64,000 nucleotides of DNA. Source: JACMIU01 sp043763605. GTDB lineage: Bacteria > Armatimonadota > Armatimonadia > Armatimonadales > Armatimonadaceae. The position numbers and the translations under genes are program-made. How positions within the stretch are numbered: position 1 is the first letter of the stretch; each line of letters opens with the position of its first letter. Where the stretch lies: contig JAYULM010000092.1 in the NCBI GenBank assembly GCA_043763605.1, positions 3,764-67,763 on the forward strand. Direction: 5' to 3'. Shown here in pieces: positions 8,607-16,461 of this stretch. The notes under the pieces are model-generated. The model was given only the letters and a program-made list of their open reading frames with translations. It was not told the DNA's origin and did no database searches.

Positions 8607-9077
8607 CTATTCGGTGAAATAAAAAGCCCCGAAGTCAAGTAGTTGCCAGCGACCAAGAAACTCCTCTCGGGACAGGTCGTCTACACGACCCGTGGCGGGG
8701 TTGATAAACTCGGCGCGGTCGTCAACAATTCTGCAAACAACGACGGCGTGTTTCCCGCCGGAGAAGCCCCAAAGAAGATGCGCTACGACGGGAACCCCTT
8801 TGATTCCCACGCACTGTTTCAACTTTTCCCACGCTTCATCGCGTGTATCGGAACCATCAGCGACCAGCAGAACATCGTAGGCTCCCGAAAGAGCCTCCAC
8901 TGTTCCGTCCCAGTCACACCCGCCATCCGGTTCGATTGCCGGGGGAACCTCGTCACACAACTCCGATGCTTCGGCGTCTCTCAACCGCTCCCCGAAAAAA
9001 TCGCGCATCGTCCGCAAACACGCTGGCAAACATCCGTACAACCGTTTTTGCGCGAATACTTTTACGCTAAGCGGCAC
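8607..9077 (-). CDS. C39-like papain-fold cysteine peptidase domain protein
   Basis: A 156-residue protein with the peptidase C39-like layout: an N-terminal Gln-Cys segment (AQKRLYGCLPACLRTMRDFFG, catalytic Cys16 or Cys20), a central His (GGKHAVVVCRIVDD) and a downstream Asn/Asp motif (EFINPATGRVDDLSREEFLGRW). No ABC transporter domain or leader peptide is attached, so it is not an obvious bacteriocin exporter. It is the second gene of a two-gene unit and overlaps the upstream gene by 11 bases, suggesting translational coupling. Natural substrate unknown. Confidence 0.72.
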   Translation of the reverse strand: MPLSVKVFAQKRLYGCLPACLRTMRDFFGERLRDAEASELCDEVPPAIEPDGGCDWDGTVEALSGAYDVLLVADGSDTRDEAWEKLKQCVGIKGVPVVAHLLWGFSGGKHAVVVCRIVDDRAEFINPATGRVDDLSREEFLGRWQLLDFGAFYFTE

Positions 9078-9693
9078 TACGGATCACCTCGCGTACCTGT
9101 TGCCGTGTCGTCGTCGCTTCGGTAAGTACGTTGCCTTCATCGTCAAGAACGATTTGTCCGATGCGTTTCTGAATCCGGGCATACTCTAAAGGAATCCGCC
9201 ACTGCTTCGCGTCCGGAACGTACTCCGGGTGCCCCATCACAATAAAATTCGGATACTTACTCGCTCCCCAGCGAAGTGCGACACGACCAAGAGCGAATTT
9301 GCGCAACTCTGGTAGCACTTGCGGCAATACCATTTCGGCGGTTTCACGGGCTTCGCGCATACGTGTGGTCTGTTGCTCGGCGGTTCCGTTTCCGCTCGCG
9401 TCAACAAATAATTCGGCAAGAATACGAACGAAATGCTCTTCGTACCGCGCCAGCCAATCCGAGACCGCGTGACCGTCTGCATCACCGGAACGCGGTGCGG
9501 CAACCGAAAAGTCGCTGTCAAGCCGTTTCAACAGTTGCACCGTTTTGTCCGCGATACGTTGCAGTTCGGCTTGCATCTTCGGCGTATCCAGGGCGTCGCG
9601 TAACTCGGCGACACTCATTTTTGCGCCCGGAACCGTAGTTGCTCTGATAAACGGTTTACCGAGCGTTGTTGCCGGTTCTTTCGTGGTTGCCAT
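9067..9693 (-). CDS. Hypothetical partner of the C39-like peptidase
   Basis: A 208-residue soluble, mostly helical protein of no family I recognise. It has an N-terminal disordered stretch, then VAELRDALDTPKMQAELQRIADKTVQLLKRL, a second helical block (WLARYEEHFVRILAELFVDAS) and a C-terminal segment WGASKYPNFIVMGHPEYVPDAKQWRIPLEYA. The 11-base overlap with the downstream C39-like gene implies the two act together, for instance as peptidase and chaperone/substrate or as an enzyme-immunity pair; this is inference. No membrane segment or signal peptide is seen. Confidence 0.65.
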   Translation of the reverse strand: MATTKEPATTLGKPFIRATTVPGAKMSVAELRDALDTPKMQAELQRIADKTVQLLKRLDSDFSVAAPRSGDADGHAVSDWLARYEEHFVRILAELFVDASGNGTAEQQTTRMREARETAEMVLPQVLPELRKFALGRVALRWGASKYPNFIVMGHPEYVPDAKQWRIPLEYARIQKRIGQIVLDDEGNVLTEATTTRQQVREVIRSAA

Positions 9694-9890
9694 TTCGTGT
9701 CCCTTTCTTCCGCATTATACATTACCCATCATCGCCCACGTCGGAGAACAGGCGTCGCCCGACTGCGATGTCCGCCGCATCCGGCTCTCGATCTCCGACC
9801 ATGACGCGACCGGTACTGCGTACGGGCGAACCTCCGACGCCTGTTCCTGTCGGAAGGGTCGGACAGACGGTAAGCAGGGCGGGGAAAAGA

Positions 9891-9936
9891 GGTCCGCAAA
9901 ATGACGGACCGCTGCCGGAATTTTTCGCGGCAGCGG
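9891..9936 (-). terminator. Tandem hairpins downstream of the phyH-like gene
   Basis: Two inverted repeats occur in tandem: CCGCTGCC...GGCAGCGG (9909-9936) and GGTCCG...CGGACC (9891-9910). On the minus strand they follow the phyH-like stop at 9985 and are followed by a TCTTTTC tract. The stretch 9694-9984 between genes holds these hairpins and the repeat copy 9941-10011; nothing else was recognised. Confidence 0.55.
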
Positions 9937-9984
9937 TTTCGCGGGGCGGTTTCGCATCGCGCCGCGAGCCGCTCTTGTCGCCGC

Positions 9985-10485
9985 TTACGTCCCCCAGTCG
10001 TCCAAGCCGAGTAGTTTTCGACCGAGAGGGGTCAATTCCGCCGTTTCGCCTTGGGTCTGCTCGCGGTTGCGCGGGTCTCCGACCACCCAGTCGTAGGGCG
10101 GCGGGGTCCGGTCGCGCCACCAGGAGACGCGTTGCTCGCGGAACGTCGTGTTCGCGTCGTTTGCCGGGAACATCGTGATGTACTGCGCGAGCCGGGGTTT
10201 GTCCGACAGGTTTCGCCCGTTGCCGTGGGCGAGACGCTTATCCCAGATCACAAAGTCGCCCGCATTCCCGGCGACCGGAATCACTTTGCGGTTCGCAGGG
10301 AGGCGCGACAGGTCCGGCGCGCGCGGGTTACGGGTTTCCGGCTGATCCTTTATCCAATCATCTAAATCGTTGTGGAAACCGGGAACGCACGTAAAGCCGC
10401 CCATCTCCGAGGTCGTATCGGCGAGGTAGAGGACGCCCTGTACGCCGAACGGGGTGGTGGCGAGTTTATTCGTATCCATATCCCA
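9985..10485 (-). pseudogene. phyH-like dioxygenase, C-terminal part (split by element)
   Basis: This is the C-terminal 165 residues (plus the junction Trp codon) of a phytanoyl-CoA dioxygenase family Fe(II)/2-oxoglutarate oxygenase. Visible are FGVQGVLYLADTTSEMGGFTCVPGFH, the distal iron His in RLAHGNGRN and the 2-oxoglutarate Arg region KPRLAQYITMFP. The N-terminal part, with the first iron His, is 41.6 kb away at 52111-52467. Rejoining them restores GFTHWDMDTNKLATTPFGVQ. The coding frame continues upstream into element sequence to a start at 10554, but those residues (MVGQRELRGHRKAIRIS) are element-derived. Function should be lost in this strain. Confidence 0.9.
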
Positions 10486-10517
10486 GTACACGAGCGAATT
10501 ACAACTTATCCGTATCG
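10483..10517. other. attL: core CCAGT plus left element arm
   Basis: Core CCAGT is at 10483-10487. To its left is phyH-like coding sequence. To its right begins element sequence; the 30 bases 10488-10517 form an imperfect inverted repeat with the right element end (52080-52110 on the opposite strand), with 22 of 31 positions matching when the core T is included. Confidence 0.85.
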
Positions 10518-10683
10518 CCTTCCGATGTCCCCGCAGTTCTCGCTGACCGACCAATTTTTCGCCTCAATAGGACCACGCTCGCAGGCATTTTGTCGCACTC
10601 GCAACGTCCACCCGAATAATTCACGGTTGATGCAGGTGGAACTGCGGACGCTGTCGTGAGGTAGGATGGAGACTCTTGATCCG

Positions 10684-12666
10684 TCACCTGCGGCGCCACG
10701 CTTCGACTGCGGCGCGAATGCCTTTCGCGACTATGGTAAACGCTTCGTCGGCGTTGTGCCAATTGCGGCTCATCACGGCTTTGCCGTCCGTCGGGAGGGC
10801 CTGTAGCTTGCCGAAGTCGCTGGTGGTCCAGTCGCAGTCCCGCACGATTACGGGGATCACCCGCGCCTCCCCGCTCGCATGGCGTTCCATCGCCCGCTTC
10901 ATCTCCACGTCGTAGCAGTAGTCGGAGTTGATGAAGTCGGAACTCACCAGCAGTAGGATGACCGCCGCGCTGTTAAGATGTTCGTCAATCTGCCCTTCCC
11001 ACTCATTCCCCGCGCCGATCTGTCGGTCGTGCCACCCGCTGATGACGCCCTGCCGCTCCATCAACTTCAGGCTCTTCGCGAGTTCGTCGCGGAGTGTTTC
11101 GTCCGCATGGCAGTATGAAAAGAACACCTCCGCAGGCGGGAGGGTGGCAATATCTTGGGTCACATCTTTCTCCTTCAGGTATTCGCGCTGGCGTACCATA
11201 TCGAGGAACGAGTCGAGCTTGGGAGCTGTGTACGGGTCGTCGTGCGCCTCGCGCATCCGCACGATAGCGGTTCTAACCTGCTCCCCGTGGCGTTGGCATA
11301 GCTCCCACAGGCGCTCGATGGCTACCTCCTCGTCCGCTATGCCGAGGTACTCGTACACGTCGGACAGGTCACTCGCCCGATTCGTGTAAAAGGCGTCGAT
11401 GCTCTCGTCGGTGAAACCCTTGGCTTGACGCACGAAGTCTATGATAGTGGTCCTCATGTCGCCGTCTGCCACCGTCTCCGTCAAGAAATCCGTGGCGTAG
11501 ATGCCGCCCTCGACGCCGTCCTGAACCCCCGCTGCCCACGTCGCGAACCGCCTGTCAACGCATTGGGAGCAACCGCCGCAGTGAGTGCCGACCCCGCCGA
11601 CCTTGAACGTCTTGCTGCACGAGACGGAACTGGAAATCAACCCCTCCCTATCCTGGGCAGCGATGCGATTCAGAACATCGGTCTTCGTGTCCCAGAAGTA
11701 TGGGGTGTCTACGCGGAATGACCGTCCCGCGACAAGGGAAAAGAAGTCGTTCAGTGCCGCGACAGTCCGCGGGTGGGTCGTTCGCGTCGCGCGCCCCTGC
11801 GCCAAGTCCTGTCGCTTCGGGAAGTTCAGGGAGGTGATCCCATTCTCGTAGACGGTGATCGCGTCGAGGCCTAGAACGGATGCCAGCACGAACGCGATGG
11901 TGCTGTACAGGAAGAACCGCGTTCGTTGCGTCTCCTCCCGCGCCCGCTCCCCGCCCCTGAGGCTGCACCCGAATCGGTAGTGCTTAAGTCGTTCGGCGGC
12001 ACGGAGGTGCGGGCGGGTGGGGTCAGGACGGCTTAGTGCCTCGAGAAGTCGGACTTGCGTCTTGCTCGTAGCAGGTTGCCCCGAGCGGTGACTGACAAGA
12101 TACAGGTCACGGTCCGAGTGGTCGAGTTCTTCGACCACGCCCGCGAGCGAGTCCAGGCCGCCCGAATAAAGGATCACGCGGGCGTCGGGGTTCGGTGTCA
12201 AGGCGAACTCTTCGGTGTCGAACAGGTTCGCTTGGGGTGTAACGTGCCCCCCGTCGAACTCGAAGCGGTAGCAAGCGTTTCCCGATAGGAACGACAGGAG
12301 TTCATCGAGCGAAGCAACCACATCGGGCCGCTGCCAGAAATCGTGGTCGCGGACGCGGACGGCGAAGTGATACTCACGAGACCAGCGGTGGTACTCTACG
12401 TCGCCCTTGCTGCCGCGGGGGATATTACGGTCGGCACCATACACGTAGCTCGCTATCTCGAGTAGGTCAAGCAGGCGGGGCGGCAGATAGTTCAGGTCAC
12501 CAACGAACTTCGGGAGATGGATGTTGAGGTTGCGCGGGGTGGCGAGTCCGTCTCGGTATTCAAGAGCCAGCCGTTCGTGCGGTGACGACTGCGGAAAATG
12601 GGACACAAGGTCTGCCCCGTTACAGGCGACAAAGCTACGGGCGATGGCGGAGGGTCCGTGACTCAT
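10684..12666 (-). CDS. QueC-like PP-loop / TIR domain fusion
   Basis: A 660-residue fusion. Residues about 1-155 are an unassigned N-terminal region. About 160-380 is a QueC (7-cyano-7-deazaguanine synthase)-like PP-loop ATPase: SGGLDS at 168-173 and four cysteines at 350, 363, 366 and 369 in the QueC zinc pattern. A helical linker of about 130 residues follows. Residues about 512-640 are a TIR domain (VFFSYCHADE, GWHDRQIGAGNEW, SSDFINSDYCYDVE) with Glu588 in the position of the NADase glutamate. QueC-like proteins occur in Qat and type IV CBASS defence; TIR domains commonly degrade NAD+ or make signalling nucleotides. Direct fusion suggests a sensor/modifier coupled to an effector. The start overlaps the upstream gene's stop by 4 bases (ATGA). 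Confidence 0.85.
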   Translation of the reverse strand: MSHGPSAIARSFVACNGADLVSHFPQSSPHERLALEYRDGLATPRNLNIHLPKFVGDLNYLPPRLLDLLEIASYVYGADRNIPRGSKGDVEYHRWSREYHFAVRVRDHDFWQRPDVVASLDELLSFLSGNACYRFEFDGGHVTPQANLFDTEEFALTPNPDARVILYSGGLDSLAGVVEELDHSDRDLYLVSHRSGQPATSKTQVRLLEALSRPDPTRPHLRAAERLKHYRFGCSLRGGERAREETQRTRFFLYSTIAFVLASVLGLDAITVYENGITSLNFPKRQDLAQGRATRTTHPRTVAALNDFFSLVAGRSFRVDTPYFWDTKTDVLNRIAAQDREGLISSSVSCSKTFKVGGVGTHCGGCSQCVDRRFATWAAGVQDGVEGGIYATDFLTETVADGDMRTTIIDFVRQAKGFTDESIDAFYTNRASDLSDVYEYLGIADEEVAIERLWELCQRHGEQVRTAIVRMREAHDDPYTAPKLDSFLDMVRQREYLKEKDVTQDIATLPPAEVFFSYCHADETLRDELAKSLKLMERQGVISGWHDRQIGAGNEWEGQIDEHLNSAAVILLLVSSDFINSDYCYDVEMKRAMERHASGEARVIPVIVRDCDWTTSDFGKLQALPTDGKAVMSRNWHNADEAFTIVAKGIRAAVEAWRRR

Positions 12667-13475
12667 TTGTCGGCAGGCTCCCGCGTCAGTTCGTCGCGCA
12701 TCTTGCCGAAGCCGTAGGAAAGGAAGCCATCTATCTCCCGATCAGAAGGCATTCCCCGCGCCGCGTGACTGTTGAACCACCCCGCGGCGTAGGACTGGAC
12801 GATCTTGGATGTCTCGAAGGCGTGATTCGACACATCCTCGACGTGCGCCCCCATACGGTCGCGGAAGCGGTCCCTCTCGGCGAGGGAGGTAATCACGCTC
12901 GACGCCTCGCGCTCCAAGAAGTAGTTCAGGTACCGCCGCAGAAGATTGGCGAAGAACAGGCGAGACAGCTCGCAGAACCCCGCGCCCGTGCTGACTCGGT
13001 GCCAAGTGGAGTAAGAATCGTCGAATGATGCAAACAGTCCAGCTTGGCGCGGCTTGTTCGCTTCATACCATTGGGCGAGTGCGTCGATGGCGGCGGACTC
13101 CGCGATCACGGCATACTCAGGGAAGGCGGTGACGGCGGCAACCTGCTTCCGCAGGACACGGGAAAGTTTCAGCGGGGTGATGTTGTCGGGGGAATTAGGC
13201 GTCAGGCGGCGTAATTCGGAGTCGTTCTCGGGCGGGCGAGCGGCTACGGCGACTCGAACGAGGAAGGTGAATGCCGCCTTTGTCGCGTCGTCCTGCTGAA
13301 GTCGGCGGAAACGGCTACGCACCTGCTCCATTGTGGCTGAGGCGACCACGCTTGGATCGAAGTCCCCTGACCTGCCACCGATCGAAGTGCCGCCAGCGTT
13401 CCCGCCCGACATCAGCCCGACGATCTTCCGCCACGATTTTGTTTTAGGTAACGTACCGACCCGCTCGTGTCCCAT
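12663..13475 (-). CDS. QatB-like partner of the QueC-TIR protein
   Basis: A 270-residue protein, first gene of a two-gene operon, coupled to the QueC-TIR gene by an ATGA overlap. A strong AGGAGGAGAGG site supports the start at 13475, which makes residue 2 a glycine (MGHERVG). A Gly/Ser-rich segment (MSGGNAGGTSIGGRSGDFDP, residues 22-41) resembles what I recall of the GTS...GG opening of QatB proteins. A helical domain follows, with LSRLFFANLLRRYLNYFLEREASSVI. The QatB assignment rests on this resemblance and on adjacency to a QueC-like gene; it is not proven. No QatA ATPase or QatD nuclease is nearby. Confidence 0.6.
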   Translation of the reverse strand: MGHERVGTLPKTKSWRKIVGLMSGGNAGGTSIGGRSGDFDPSVVASATMEQVRSRFRRLQQDDATKAAFTFLVRVAVAARPPENDSELRRLTPNSPDNITPLKLSRVLRKQVAAVTAFPEYAVIAESAAIDALAQWYEANKPRQAGLFASFDDSYSTWHRVSTGAGFCELSRLFFANLLRRYLNYFLEREASSVITSLAERDRFRDRMGAHVEDVSNHAFETSKIVQSYAAGWFNSHAARGMPSDREIDGFLSYGFGKMRDELTREPADK

Positions 13476-13673
13476 GCCGCCTCTCCTCCTCGAATGCGGT
13501 CGGGAGGTGAACTCCCCATCGGGTCATGCCACTATCGCATGATCGCCCGTTGCGCTAACCTTTTGTATATTCTTACGCGATAGATTCAACAGTTGCTCGC
13601 CTGTTTCCTGCGCATATCGAACTTATTTCAAGAAATCTCGCGAAAGTAGCTTCAGAGAACTGCACTGGGATGT

Positions 13674-13860
13674 ATCGGGGTAGCCTACGAACGGGCGGGG
13701 TTCCGACACCTGATGGACGAGCCGTTCGCGTTTGTCGAGGATAGGGCGAAAGCCGTCGTGGGTGCCGTATCCGATGAGGATACCCGTTGGAGCGTGGCTG
13801 TCTGAGAGACGGCATTGGAGACGCGGGGACTTTCCCCGCGCCTTGATCTTGATACATTGA
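13674..13860 (+). pseudogene. Relic of an ImuB-like gene 5' end
   Basis: Translation from 13674 gives IGVAYERAGFRHLMDEPF and on through VSDEDTRWSVAV, closely matching residues of the ImuB-like gene at 18554 (IGIACERARFPHLIDEPF). A TGA at 13803-13805 interrupts it and similarity fades by 13860. It is a broken duplicate. The rest of the gap 13476-13963 holds only the promoter side of the QatB-like operon (TATACA-like box near 13570) and nothing else recognised. Confidence 0.7.
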
Positions 13861-13963
13861 CAATCCCTTTGCGGGGCGATAAAAAGTCGGGTGGAACGAC
13901 TTTTTCGCTCCATGACGGGACTGCGATTCGTCAGCAGCCATGAACACTTAGGAGGCAAAGAGG

Positions 13964-14194
13964 ATGAGGTTGCGCAGTCTGGAAGAAGTGATGAGCACGG
14001 ATATGGTAGCCGACTTGAATGACCCCAAATTCGCAAAGGGCTATCTCCGTGCCTGTCTTGCGGAGGCGCGTGCCAACTGCGACTCTGGACTCGTTCTCGT
14101 TACGTTGCGCCGCGTGTTCTCCGCGCGATCAGCTTCCCCGCAACACACCGCCTCCGACAGCCACCCTGGGGCGAACCCTCCACCCGCGCCGTAA
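13964..14194 (+). pseudogene. Truncated HigA-type antitoxin remnant
   Basis: ATG 13964 follows a strong AGGAGG at 13951-13956. The first 48 residues (SLEEVMSTDMVADLNDPKFAKGYLRACLAEA...GLVLVTLRRV) resemble the N-terminus of addiction-module antidote proteins (COG3636-like: short sequence, then YLxAAlEE, then LLxALRxV). After LRRV the sequence turns to Ser/Pro/Ala-rich residues with no helix-turn-helix, so the DNA-binding half is gone. No toxin gene is adjacent. It is probably a frameshifted or recombined relic. Confidence 0.5.
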
Positions 14195-14529
14195 TTTCTC
14201 CAGCACTGCCCCGAACCGTGGCGCAAGAATTATATGGGCGAACTACAGGATGGGACTGGCGGCGGAAAAGCCTGTTAAACGCGCTCCGCAACCTACCCCT
14301 CGACTCATCTATCGCGCGGACCCTACAAGACCCCGTAAAACGCTTCCAGGGTGCCTTTATGAGGCGATACGAATCTTCATAGAGCACGGCGCGTACGAGG
14401 ATTCACCCCGCCGAACAAAACACTGCCAGTCGGAAACTCACAGTGTATTTTAAGTGGAAATTTTTGACACCCGACTATAAGGCATCTATGGGTGCATCCC
14501 CGCTGTACCTTCGGCCTGCAAATATACAC
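14195..14529. other. Gap with one copy of a 30-bp direct repeat
   Basis: No convincing gene lies here. It holds the first copy of the 30-bp repeat (14456-14485) directly after the 3' end of the DUF4209 operon. The segment around the repeat is AT-richer than its surroundings. Confidence 0.5.
14456..14485 (+). repeat. 30-bp direct repeat, copy 1
   Basis: The sequence starts GGAAATTTTTGACACCCGAC and ends with CTATAAGGCAT. It is identical to 28182-28211; flanking bases differ on both sides. The copies are 13.7 kb apart in the same orientation, and both sit just beyond the 3' end of a minus-strand gene. Confidence 0.9.
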
Positions 14530-16461
14530 TCACTCGGCTTCTCCGTCGCTCTCCTCGCTACCCTGTTGCCGAGTGGCGTCAACGGCGGTGGAGCAGCAGA
14601 CTTTCAGGATGAGCCACCACAGGTACCAGCATCGCCAGTGCTGGGCACCGCCATACGGGATCAGCCCGTGCAAAATGCAGTTTCGCAGGTTTGCCCCGAA
14701 CCGCTCGACGAGAAGGACTCGGAGGGCGAACACGACATCTTCGCCGAGTACGCGGGCCAATTCCGACGCCCACGGATTGTAGAGCGACTTGGTGAGGAAC
14801 GGCTGTTCGGGGTCGGCCAGCACGTCGGCGTGTTCCGAGCGTAGCTGCTCGTCGCTGGCGGCGACGGACCGCAGGATCAGGCGGATGGAGTTTTCCACCT
14901 GAGGGATCAGCAGGTGGAGAGCAAGCGCGAAGTCGCCCTTGAACCCCTCATACAAGCCCCGCGCGTACTGCGGTTCGCGACCATCGGGGACGAAGATACT
15001 CCCCTGAGCGATGGACATGAAATCTGCCAGGTCAACCGCGTGGTCCATCCCGACTTTCCACAACAGAGGGCCGACGTGGCACTGCGCCCGTAGCTCGTAC
15101 AGCATGATCGCCCGCTGACACGCCCGCGCCCAGATGTCGTCGCCGTCCGCCCGCGCCGTAGTGCGTCCCCGCTCGTCGAGTTGCGCAAGACCGAAATAGC
15201 GGGATAGGACAAACGTCTCCTGCTCCTCCTTAACCATCGCCTCAACGTCCGCTTGCGTCAGGAGCGGGAAGTGGGTCATGGCGAACAGTGCCTCCACTTT
15301 GTCCTTGCCCTCGACGACGGCGAACATCTCGGACGGGTCGAACTTGCCTGACTCACTGATCGGGACCAGTGCCTTGACGGCTCGTTCCTGGTAGTGCTGG
15401 TGTAGCCACCGCACCTCGTAGATGCGCTCGTCCAACCGCAACACCTTGTCGGGTGCCAGACCCCGCGCCTTCGCCGCCCCCCGCACGGCCCTCAGTGCCT
15501 GGATGCCGCTGAGAAGTCGATGCTCGGCCATCGCGTAATGGATCGCGTGAACGTCGGGACGCGCGACCATGTGCTCGCCCTCCTGCACCCACAACTCGGC
15601 CGAGCGTTCCAAGTCCGCCACCTCCCCGCGGGCGTCACCCGCCTTCTCATGCCAGAGGGCGGCGACGCCCAGGTACTCTCGCGTCAATTCCCATGACTTT
15701 GCATCCAGGCCTTCCTGCGCCAGCCGCTCCGCGAGCGATGCGTGTGCCAGCGAGTTCTCCTTCTTGAAGTGGTGAAGCAGGAGTTTCATCAGCAACGCGG
15801 GGTAGCGGGACGGTGCGGGCGTGGTAGAGGGCGATCCATCTGCCGTCGGCGGGTTTTTCGGCGACGAGTACAACTCGAGGGCCGCGTCGATATGTTCGAC
15901 GACCTTTCCTCGCAGCCCCCCGTTGTTGAGTTCCGCCGCGATGTGGAACGCCCGCGCCACCCGATCCTCCGCCTGATGCCACTGCTCGTCGTGCCGCTCC
16001 TGCCAGGCAGCCTCGACGAGATAGGATTCGACGGCGAGTTTGGCGGCGCGGAAGTCACGCCTGCCGCCAGCCGCGATGCTCCGCTGGTACAGGAGGTCGG
16101 CACCCCGCGCCCTCACTTCCGCGTCGGTGATCACGGACTCCCCGACGGAATCGAGTCCCAGCAGGCGGGAAAGGTAGGCGCAGGCACTGTCGTCGAACTC
16201 ATAGATCGTCCAGTACGGATCGTCCTCGGCGGGGGCAGACGCCTTGCTCCACGGCTCTGGCGTCGAAATAACCGAGAGGACGACGAGGATAGCGGCGGCG
16301 GCTCGCTCGTCGCCCGCCGCCCGTATGGCCTCTTCCTGGCTTGCGACGGCCATCTCGTAGTCGCTTTTCCAGCGGCGCGGGCTGGCGGCGAGTGCCGCAT
16401 CACAACCCGAACGGGCGTAATCGTCGGGGGTCAGCCCATCGGCGGAGATGGTCATTTTCAT
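14530..16461 (-). CDS. DUF4209 HEPN-like protein, copy B
   Basis: A 643-residue cytoplasmic, mainly helical protein. Its C-terminal part carries the DUF4209 signature: PQVENSIRLILR followed about 85 residues later by RFGANLRNCILHGLI. The RN-xxx-HG motif is an R-x4-H arrangement as in HEPN ribonucleases. Start ATG 16461 is chosen because it overlaps the stop of the upstream paralogue by 4 bases (ATGA); the longer frame from 16593 would add a low-complexity Arg/Gly stretch read from the paralogue's 3' end. It is paralogous to the gene at 16458-18326. No function has been proven for the family to my knowledge; toxin or abortive-infection RNase is inference. Confidence 0.75.
   Translation of the reverse strand: MKMTISADGLTPDDYARSGCDAALAASPRRWKSDYEMAVASQEEAIRAAGDERAAAAILVVLSVISTPEPWSKASAPAEDDPYWTIYEFDDSACAYLSRLLGLDSVGESVITDAEVRARGADLLYQRSIAAGGRRDFRAAKLAVESYLVEAAWQERHDEQWHQAEDRVARAFHIAAELNNGGLRGKVVEHIDAALELYSSPKNPPTADGSPSTTPAPSRYPALLMKLLLHHFKKENSLAHASLAERLAQEGLDAKSWELTREYLGVAALWHEKAGDARGEVADLERSAELWVQEGEHMVARPDVHAIHYAMAEHRLLSGIQALRAVRGAAKARGLAPDKVLRLDERIYEVRWLHQHYQERAVKALVPISESGKFDPSEMFAVVEGKDKVEALFAMTHFPLLTQADVEAMVKEEQETFVLSRYFGLAQLDERGRTTARADGDDIWARACQRAIMLYELRAQCHVGPLLWKVGMDHAVDLADFMSIAQGSIFVPDGREPQYARGLYEGFKGDFALALHLLIPQVENSIRLILRSVAASDEQLRSEHADVLADPEQPFLTKSLYNPWASELARVLGEDVVFALRVLLVERFGANLRNCILHGLIPYGGAQHWRCWYLWWLILKVCCSTAVDATRQQGSEESDGEAE

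Noticed and set aside
10684..13475. Type IV CBASS as an identity for the QueC-containing locus
   Set aside because: No CD-NTase or OGG/TGT-type gene is adjacent; only a QueC-TIR fusion and one partner are present.
14456..14485. 30-bp repeat as a promoter (contains TTGACA and CTATAA)
   Set aside because: The -35-like and -10-like boxes are only about 8 bases apart, and neither copy stands before a gene start.
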